NCBI GenBank assembly: GCA_946480485.1
Contig: CAMLJW010000022.1
Span: forward strand, 1 to 23,204
Direction of reading: 5' to 3'
Source of the DNA: an uncultured Streptomyces sp.
GTDB lineage: Bacteria; Actinomycetota; Actinomycetes; Streptomycetales; Streptomycetaceae
DNA: 23,204 bases
Positions 15,935-20,924 of this stretch are shown in pieces. The notes under the pieces were generated by a model, which did no database searches, was not told where the DNA came from, and saw only the letters and a program-made list of their open reading frames with translations. Positions within the stretch are counted from its first letter, which is position 1. Each line of letters opens with the position of its first letter. Position numbers and translations under genes: made by a program.

Positions 15935-16082
15935 CGGAGTGCGCGCCACGACCGCCGTGATGGGCAGCGCGCCGATCATCGGCGGCGGCCTGCGCGTGTC
16001 CGCGGCAGGTAGGACGAGACGGATCACGGGCACTGTCGTGCCGCGCCCGGCACCTCACCACGAGGGCCGGGCGCTGCTGTGG

Positions 16083-16628
16083 TCAGCGGAGATCCAGGAC
16101 CATGGCGCACAGCAGCGGCGCGCCCTCGAACGGCACCGCCTCACCCACCGTCCGGTAGCCCCACCCCTCGTACAAGGCGCGCACCCTGCCGTGCTCCTTG
16201 TGGACCAGGAGCGTTGCCCGCTCCTCGGGCCGGCTGCGCAGCAGCTCGTCGTGAATCGTCCTCGCCGCACCCGTGCCGCGCCACCGGTTGCGTACCATCA
16301 GCTCTGACAGGGCAAAGGTCCGTGTGCCGGTCTCCGCGGTGAACTCCTCCGGCAACGGTGGGGCGACCTTCGCCCACCACGTCGTCGCGGGGCTGAGCGG
16401 CGCCCCGTAGGCGTAGCCGACCGGTATGCCCTGGTCGTAGCCGACCACGCAGGCGAAGCGGTCACGGCCAGACCAGTGGTCGACGAACCTCGCGAACGCG
16501 TCCCGCCCCGCCAACGGGTCGTCGCTGCCCTCGTACACCTCGTCGTGGACGTCGAGGAGAAGCACTCGGATCGCGGACGCGTCGGCGTTCCCGTAATGCT
16601 GGAGATCAAGTTCCGGCTGTGATGTCAC
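16083..16628 (-). CDS. GNAT-family N-acetyltransferase
   Basis: A 181-residue acetyl-CoA-dependent acyltransferase of unknown substrate. The acetyl-CoA pyrophosphate-binding motif A is RWRGTGAA (115-122), preceded by FALSELMVRN. FACVVGYDQGIPVGYAYG is a typical GNAT beta-strand pair, and VRALYEGWGYRTVGE is the usual C-terminal block. It starts at GTG 16628, sharing four bases with the stop of the XRE/TPR regulator gene, so it is the second gene of that operon. The regulator may control it, for example in drug or small-molecule modification, but nothing in the sequence fixes the substrate. Confidence 0.85.
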   Translation of the reverse strand: MTSQPELDLQHYGNADASAIRVLLLDVHDEVYEGSDDPLAGRDAFARFVDHWSGRDRFACVVGYDQGIPVGYAYGAPLSPATTWWAKVAPPLPEEFTAETGTRTFALSELMVRNRWRGTGAARTIHDELLRSRPEERATLLVHKEHGRVRALYEGWGYRTVGEAVPFEGAPLLCAMVLDLR

Positions 16629-17851
16629 GGGCGTCCCTCCGTGGTTTGGGTAGCAGCGGTGACCCGCGCGAGACGGGCCGTGATGCGGCTGCTCGCGACG
16701 CCGGACACGGAAACGTCCGCCACGGTGGCGGCAGCCCGCTCGACGGCGCCTTGGGCGAGTTGGAGTTCAGCGAGCAGCACCCTGTAGTAGGCCTGGTTCC
16801 GGGCGAACTGCCCATCGAGGAGATCCAGCGCCCGCGCGGCCTGATCCTCAGCCCGCCCGTACAGGCCGGCACTCTGGTGCGCGATCGCGTTGAGCCCGGA
16901 CAACTCCGCTGGGGTGAGGAACGCCAGCCACGAAGGGGCGCCCACCAGCTCGGCTCGGTCGTACGTGCGCTCTGCCGCTGCCAGCTGACGGCCCATGCCC
17001 GCCGGCTCCGCAATCTGCGCGAGGCAGTCGGCGAGCCGGGCGTGCAGGAGCGCGGAGATCAGCGGTTGGGTTCGCAGGTGCCGCTCCGACAGGGCAGCAC
17101 GGTTGATGCGCGCGGCCTCACCGGGCCGGCCTGCGTGCTCGGCTTGCGCGGCAAGGTCGGACCAAGCCCGGGTCACCGCTACCGGGTTACGGGCCAGCAG
17201 AGCGGCTTGCAGTGCCTGGTTGCGGAACTGTGCCGCCATGGCGTAGTCGCCGCAGTCGTGGGCGGACCAGCCCGCACAGGCGGCGACATCGGCGACGGCA
17301 TGGTGCAGGGCCCGTTCGATCCGCTCGCCGTAGGTGCAGTGGTCCAACGCGCATCGGAGGCGGGTGAGGTAGTCGGAGGCGACGTCGACCAGGGCTCCCC
17401 CGCCGAGCCCGTTGAAGTGGGCGTCGAGACGGGTGATGGTGCCTTTAATGCGATCGACGTCCGTCATGCCGAGACGGCCGCGATGTGGCGTCTGGTCGGT
17501 GCCGAGTGTGGCGATGAGGGCCCCGGCGATGAAGGTGCGGCGCTGCAGGGGATGATGCTCCTTCGCTGGCGCTGGCCGCGCCGGCGGGGCATCGGGCCCC
17601 GAGGACTTGCGTGGCACGAAGCCCATGGCCGCCGGGCTGCGGCCGAAGATCTCTTGGAGAGGCAGAAGGTAGCGGGGCCACGGCCATTTCACCTCGCCGG
17701 AGATCCAGCGGCGGACGTGCCGGTCGGTGCAGTTGGCTTGTTCGCCGAACTCGTCCTCGGCGATCCGGTTGACCTCGTCGGCAAGTTCCTCGTGGGTGTA
17801 GCCGAATTCTTTGAGCAGGCCCTCCAGTTGCGTGTTCCGCTGCCTTGCCAC
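16625..17851 (-). CDS. XRE-type regulator with TPR-like C-terminal domain
   Basis: A 408-residue Streptomyces-type regulator. Residues 5-75 form a helix-turn-helix region (LEGLLKEFGYTHEELADEVN, then CTDRHVRRWISGEVKWPWP). A linker follows with the LQRRTFIAGALIATLG segment that such proteins often carry. From about 150 to 400 it is an alpha-helical, Ala/Leu/Arg-rich TPR-like array (AMAAQFRNQALQAALLARN, AGRPGEAARINRAALSE, GLYGRAEDQAARALDLLDGQ). The GTG start at 17851 follows AAGGGGG. The gene is divergent from the 183-residue gene, with a palindrome in the shared region that could be its operator, and overlaps the GNAT gene downstream. The signal it senses is unknown. Confidence 0.85.
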   Translation of the reverse strand: MARQRNTQLEGLLKEFGYTHEELADEVNRIAEDEFGEQANCTDRHVRRWISGEVKWPWPRYLLPLQEIFGRSPAAMGFVPRKSSGPDAPPARPAPAKEHHPLQRRTFIAGALIATLGTDQTPHRGRLGMTDVDRIKGTITRLDAHFNGLGGGALVDVASDYLTRLRCALDHCTYGERIERALHHAVADVAACAGWSAHDCGDYAMAAQFRNQALQAALLARNPVAVTRAWSDLAAQAEHAGRPGEAARINRAALSERHLRTQPLISALLHARLADCLAQIAEPAGMGRQLAAAERTYDRAELVGAPSWLAFLTPAELSGLNAIAHQSAGLYGRAEDQAARALDLLDGQFARNQAYYRVLLAELQLAQGAVERAAATVADVSVSGVASSRITARLARVTAATQTTEGRP

Positions 17852-17949
17852 CGCTGCCCCCTTGTGCGCTTATCCCTCGACGGTAGCCATACCGCCGGTC
17901 CTCGATGGGGAAAACTGTCCGGTCGGCCGTCAGTAACTGCCCCGGTTCC

Positions 17950-17969
17950 GTCCTGATCAGCATCAGGAC
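17950..17969. promoter_or_regulatory. Candidate operator in the divergent regulator region
   Basis: GTCCTGAT (17950-17957) and ATCAGGAC (17962-17969) form a perfect 8-bp inverted repeat with a 4-base spacer. It lies 20 bases before the ATG at 17990 and about 100 bases before the regulator start at 17851, where a dimeric autoregulator could bind. Confidence 0.45.
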
Positions 17970-17989
17970 ACTTCCGGGAGTCTCGGACC

Positions 17990-18541
17990 ATGAGCAGAAG
18001 CAGCGCACGCAGTCCTGTTGAAACACAGCCCGGGGCACTCGTGCACACCCGCGTCGACCAGGAGTCGGCGGCCTCCCACTGGCTACTGTCCGCGCACCCC
18101 GAGCCCAGCAAGGCCCGACAGGAATGGTTCTCGGAGGGCGGTCTCGTACTACTGCCCCTGGGAACCCTGTTCTCCGCCGTCCGGATCCCGGGGCACCTGG
18201 TGCACGCTGCGGCGGGCGGCGAGGATCCTACGGTGGTGGACGCGTTCCTCGCCGAGGCTCTCTTCGGCGGTCCGGTCATCTGTGACCCGCGCGGGTGCCG
18301 CTACTATGCGCTGGTGCCTGCCAGCACGGCCGTGAGGTGGCGTGACCCGCGAGCGGAGTGCTTGGGGCGCGGAACCTATCTGGGGGTGCCCCGGCTGGAC
18401 GCAGTAGACCCGAACGCCCACGCCTGGTCGTCTTACTGGTCGGTGCCGATGCCGTCAGCTGCTGAGCTGTGCGGGCCGGCCGCCGTGGCGCAACTGGTGG
18501 CGGTCGGCAGCCACCTGACCGCCGAAGAGGAGACAGTGTGA
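17990..18541 (+). CDS. Conserved-looking protein of unknown function, 183 residues
   Basis: I do not recognise a named domain. The protein is cytoplasmic by appearance. The segment EGGLVLLPLGTLFSAVRIPGHLV, then a helix TVVDAFLAEALFGGPVICD, then RYYALVPASTAVRW and CLGRGTYLGVP is remotely like the N-terminal part of prim-pol-type proteins found in Streptomyces next to XRE regulators; that link is weak. ATG 17990 follows GGGAG with 9 bases spacing. It is divergent from the XRE/TPR regulator with a shared palindrome upstream, and its TGA overlaps the next GTG, so the two are coupled. Codon use is typical of the genome. Confidence 0.75.
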   Translation: MSRSSARSPVETQPGALVHTRVDQESAASHWLLSAHPEPSKARQEWFSEGGLVLLPLGTLFSAVRIPGHLVHAAAGGEDPTVVDAFLAEALFGGPVICDPRGCRYYALVPASTAVRWRDPRAECLGRGTYLGVPRLDAVDPNAHAWSSYWSVPMPSAAELCGPAAVAQLVAVGSHLTAEEETV

Positions 18542-18720
18542 GCGGCGCCGGGCGGCAGTGGCATGACGGGAGCAGCGGCTCGGGCCACACGCGGCGGATA
18601 GCCAGTGGCGCCACATATGCCGTCAAGCGGAAGGCGTACCGGGCCTTCTCCGAGACTCCACGGACTGCGACGACTGCCGGCATGGCGAGACGCGGTGTGA
18701 GGAAGCCGCGAAGCTGTTGA
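18538..18720 (+). CDS. Small coupled ORF of 60 codons, possibly frameshifted
   Basis: A GTG start shares GTGA with the stop of the preceding gene and follows GAGGAG by a normal distance, so translation here is likely. In this frame the product (VSGAGRQWHDGSSGSGHTRR to GVRKPRSC) resembles no family I know. One frame over, from 18567, the sequence reads more like a real small actinobacterial protein. Either this ORF is correct as it stands, or a base is missing from the G run at 18568-18570. Confidence 0.4.
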   Translation: MSGAGRQWHDGSSGSGHTRRIASGATYAVKRKAYRAFSETPRTATTAGMARRGVRKPRSC

Positions 18721-18746
18721 GGGCGTGGCGCAAGCTGCCTTCATAG
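18567..18746 (+). other. Alternative frame with Cys-rich coding look
   Basis: Open from just after an in-frame TGA (18564-18566) to the TAG at 18746, with no start codon of its own. It encodes STDCDDCRHGETRCEE and then a basic helix AAKLLRAWRKLPS, a CxxC-x6-C pattern typical of short actinobacterial proteins. Adding one G at 18568-18570 would fuse it to the GTG at 18538 as a 69-residue protein ending five bases before a terminator. Confidence 0.4.
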
Positions 18747-18750
18747 ACCC

Positions 18751-18795
18751 CCCGCCCGTCCCCGCACCCCGTGATCCCCCGGGGCGACGGGCGGG
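18751..18795 (+). terminator. Terminator-like hairpin
   Basis: CCCGCCCGTC (18751-18760) pairs perfectly with GACGGGCGGG (18786-18795), 10 bp, with a GC-rich inner hairpin. It begins right after the TAG at 18746 and probably ends the transcript started before 17990. No T run follows. Confidence 0.55.
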
Positions 18796-18837
18796 ACCTC
18801 GCCCCGCCGGCATGTCCTCGGCATGGGCAACAGAACG

Positions 18838-18868
18838 GCCCCGGACGGTACCTGTTCCCGTCCGGGGC
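18838..18868. terminator. Strong intrinsic terminator hairpin
   Basis: GCCCCGGACGG (18838-18848) pairs perfectly with CCGTCCGGGGC (18858-18868) around a 9-base loop and is followed by TGTT. It probably works with the hairpin at 18751-18795. Confidence 0.6.
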
Positions 18869-19063
18869 TGTTCGCGTAGCAGCGCCCCCATGCCAGCAGC
18901 ACGGCGGGGGCAAATCCAAGCTATCGGCAGGGTCTGACAACGGCGGCCCGCGGTTTCGCTCCACCAGGAACCGCAGACCCCCGGCAAACGGCGATTCCGC
19001 AGGGCCAGGCGGCCACCCCGAAACCCGAAACTTCGCACGCAAAACCCGACATCAGGGGCGAAA

Positions 19064-19108
19064 CCGGCTTTCGGGGAAGGTGAAACCACAACCCCTTCCC
19101 GAAACCGG
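19064..19108. repeat. Long imperfect inverted repeat
   Basis: 19064-19080 pairs with 19094-19108 over 15 bp with two single-base bulges, around a 13-base loop. It is not next to a gene end, so it may be part of an RNA structure rather than a terminator. Confidence 0.5.
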
Positions 19109-19127
19109 TGTGCGGGCTTCGCTCGCC

Positions 19128-19194
19128 GCCCGCGTGGGGCGGCCAGCGATGAGGGTGTATCAGATGCAACCTCGCCCGTGCCCGCGTGGGGCGG
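19128..19194. repeat. Direct repeat of 15 bases, two copies
   Basis: GCCCGCGTGGGGCGG occurs at 19128-19142 and 19180-19194, with 37 bases between. Similarity extends weakly on both sides (CTCGCC before; C, then GC after). Two copies only. Confidence 0.7.
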
Positions 19195-19284
19195 ACGGCT
19201 ACGCCCCCTTGAACTGCCTTACCTTGCAGGTCATCGACCGTAACCACCCCCATGACCGGGGTAAAGAGGGCTAACTACCCAGCG

Positions 19285-19313
19285 AGCCCCCGCCGATGTT
19301 GTCGGCAGGGGCT
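19285..19313. terminator. Intrinsic terminator
   Basis: AGCCCCCGCCGA (19285-19296) pairs with TCGGCAGGGGCT (19302-19313), a 12-bp stem with one mismatch and a 5-base loop, followed by TT. No gene is seen ending just before it on +; on - it could end a transcript coming from 19353 or above. Confidence 0.55.
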
Positions 19314-19352
19314 TTAGGCCAAGGTCGTGACTCTGTTGGTGATCTTGTGGGG

Positions 19353-19430
19353 TCATGCGGCGGTGGTGCAGAGGGCGTGGAAGCGTGTTGATCGGCGGTG
19401 GGTGGTCGCCGGTTCGGCAATCCAGTCCGC
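19353..19430 (-). pseudogene. Possible 3' fragment of a transposase gene
   Basis: On - the frame ends DWIAEPATTHRRSTRFHALC, then TTAA and a stop at 19353. It has the feel of a transposase C-terminus and stops abruptly where the regulator fragment on the other strand begins. No upstream part, inverted repeat or target duplication was found, so this is weak. Confidence 0.22.
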
Positions 19431-19432
19431 GA

Positions 19433-19777
19433 GTGGACACGGGCATTGCCCACGGTCGTCTGGGCGAGGCAGCGACGGCTGAACCCTTGATCGCGGACGC
19501 GTTGCGTCGGGAGGCCCACACCAATCAGCGCGGCCGGGCGTTTCACGCCTTCTGGCTGGCCCGTACGCAACTGGACCAAGGGAAGCTCGACCAGGCGTGC
19601 CGCACTGCCACACAGGCTCTGGAGTCCGCGTCGGCGGTGGTTTCGGAGCGGGTGTCAGGCCATCTCAGGGAGTTCTACGATCAGTTGGCCCCGCATAGGC
19701 AGGAGCCCGTAGCCCTGGCTTTCGAGGCACGGCTACGGGCGGTGCTCCCACCGGTCAGCGGATCGCTTCATCCATGA
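19433..19777 (+). pseudogene. C-terminal fragment of an XRE/TPR-type regulator
   Basis: About 114 codons read like the tail of a Streptomyces TPR-containing regulator: GRLGEAATAEPLIADALRRE, NQRGRAFHAFWLARTQLDQG, KLDQACRTATQALESA, then the usual ending SERVSGHLREFYDQLAPHR. The helix-turn-helix and most TPR units are missing. A GTG at 19433 could start it, but no ribosome binding site is evident. It is not a piece of the intact regulator at 16625-17851, which belongs to another subfamily. Its 3' end overlaps that of the convergent NUDIX gene by 23 bases. Most likely a remnant left by a deletion or insertion. Confidence 0.65.
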
Positions 19778-20288
19778 GCAGGTAGAGGAGACCAACCAGG
19801 GTTCCGCTGCTGACGATCTCGCGGCGGTCGATCATCCCGCGCGCCTCGCTGAGGGGAACCCACTCGATACGGTCCGACTCGTTCTTCTCGGTGGGCGGTC
19901 CCGCGTGGGTCGCGCCGTCCGCGCGGAAGACGTGGTGCTGAGAGTCGGTGATGCCGTTGGCCGGCTCGGCGTAGATCAGAGGCTTAATGGGGCCAGGCCG
20001 CCAGCCCGTCTCCTCCAGCACTTCGCGTGCCGCCGCCTCCTCGGGTGACTCGCCCTCTTCGACCAGGCCCATGGGCAACTCCCAAGCCCACGAGTCCGTG
20101 ATGAAGCGATGCCGCCACATCATCAGCACCTCTTGCCGATCATTGACCACGGCGGCCACGGCCAGGTGCCGGAGGCGTACGACGTGGTACTCCCACCTGC
20201 GTCCGTCAGGCTGCTGGACGTCGACCAGACACAGGTTCACCCACTTGTTCGTGTAGATCTGCCGCTCACCGTGGGTCTTCCACTCCAT
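19755..20288 (-). CDS. NUDIX hydrolase
   Basis: A 177-residue pyrophosphohydrolase of the ADP-ribose pyrophosphatase-like type. The Nudix box is complete: G74-x5-E80-x7-R88-E89-V-L-E92-E93-T-G95-W. Before it come WEYHVVRLRHLAVAAVV and VLMMWRHRFITDSWAWELP, the usual substrate-side strands of ADP-ribose or nucleoside diphosphate-sugar hydrolases. ATG 20288 is the first good start. It stands alone: convergent with a pseudogene fragment downstream and with a gene-poor region upstream. Substrate is not certain; metabolite repair or housecleaning is the general role of the family. Confidence 0.92.
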   Translation of the reverse strand: MEWKTHGERQIYTNKWVNLCLVDVQQPDGRRWEYHVVRLRHLAVAAVVNDRQEVLMMWRHRFITDSWAWELPMGLVEEGESPEEAAAREVLEETGWRPGPIKPLIYAEPANGITDSQHHVFRADGATHAGPPTEKNESDRIEWVPLSEARGMIDRREIVSSGTLVGLLYLLMDEAIR

Positions 20289-20508
20289 GCCTTCGGCCCC
20301 TCTCGATCGGTCTCCAGGATCTCAGACCCCTCCGGCAGAGGGCCCGTTTCGGCGCTTTTCGCGTCACATTGACGAGATGCCCTGCGAGTGACCCGCTGCT
20401 GTTGGAGCGGCCAAACGTCTGAGGAGAAAGCCGGGGAGAAGCGTCAGTACAGGTTGGTCGAAGCCTCAGCTTGGGAAGGTCCGGGGGCGAACAGGCCCCT
20501 GGCTACGC

Positions 20509-20530
20509 GTGTTTTCACGCGTGAAGACAC
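20509..20530. repeat. 22-base near-perfect palindrome
   Basis: The central 12 bases TTCACGCGTGAA (20514-20525) are perfectly palindromic, flanked by GTGT and ACAC with one mismatched pair. The sequence can also fold as ACGCGTG-TTTT-CACGCGT (20505-20522). It lies about 220 bases upstream of the NUDIX start: a possible regulator site or a hairpin. Confidence 0.6.
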
Positions 20531-20703
20531 ACTGACCGGACAGCGGAGCTCCCGACTTCGAACGACTTGTCTTGGCAGACCAGCCGTTCTACCGGGGCTC
20601 CGCTTCCTACGTCTTGCACTCGACCAGACCGAGACCCCTTGCCACCAGCCCCGAAGCCGTAACTTCACAGCCTTGGGCTTTAGGCGGTGCTCTTCGGGGC
20701 GGT

Positions 20704-20727
20704 GGGTAGAGGGAGCCCCTTCTACCC
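20704..20727. terminator. Hairpin, possible terminator for ppdK
   Basis: GGGTAGA (20704-20710) pairs with TCTACCC (20721-20727), with a GGG/CCC pairing possible inside the loop. It lies about 200 bases beyond the ppdK stop on its - strand. Confidence 0.3.
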
Positions 20728-20924
20728 GAGCAGGATCTCGGCGGGCACGGCCGCCTCCATGTCGCGGCGCTGATACCCGCCGCGTTGCTGCCGCTGATCT
20801 TCACCTGCCTGCTGGTGCGCTTCACCCGGCCTGCTCGAGCTCGAGCGACAGGCGCTCCCCGTCGGGGCGACGGTGGTCGCCGCCCTCGACTCGGGTCAGC
20901 GGCGGGCGCCGCCCCTCCCTCGAC

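Larger units (their letters stand above)
18747..19352. other. Non-coding, hairpin- and repeat-rich stretch
   Basis: No convincing gene on either strand over about 600 bases. It holds the two terminator hairpins at 18751-18868, five GAAAC words between 19020 and 19105, a bulged long hairpin at 19064-19108, a 15-base direct repeat at 19128-19194 and a strong terminator at 19285-19313. It could carry a structured RNA, but no known class or tRNA fold was recognised. Confidence 0.5.
20289..20924. other. Gene-poor gap between NUDIX and ppdK
   Basis: 636 bases without a supported gene. It contains a 22-base palindrome (20509-20530) and a hairpin (20704-20727). A short + strand stretch around 20755-20840 reads HVAALIPAALLPLIFTCLLV, like the last membrane helix of a lost membrane protein, but has no start or domain. 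Close to ppdK, CGGTGGTCGC (20871-20880 and 20929-20938) and CCCTCGACTC (20883-20892 and 20917-20926) are each duplicated. Confidence 0.45.

Noticed and set aside
19020..19105. Five GAAAC words as a GlnR site
   Set aside because: The 11-base periodicity and the GTnAC half-sites are missing; spacings are 7, 33, 22 and 19.
19128..19194. Repeat pair resembling a small CRISPR array (GC-rich, partly palindromic repeat)
   Set aside because: Only two copies, a 52-base period instead of about 61 for type I-E, a conserved core of only 15 bases, and no cas genes in the window.
19150..19280. Possible tRNA upstream of the terminator at 19285
   Set aside because: No acceptor stem, T-arm consensus or anticodon arm could be fitted on either strand.
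20444..20825. Two small - strand open frames in the gap upstream of the NUDIX gene
   Set aside because: Arg/Ser/Pro-rich composition without domain, weak starts, and hairpins within; treated as non-coding.
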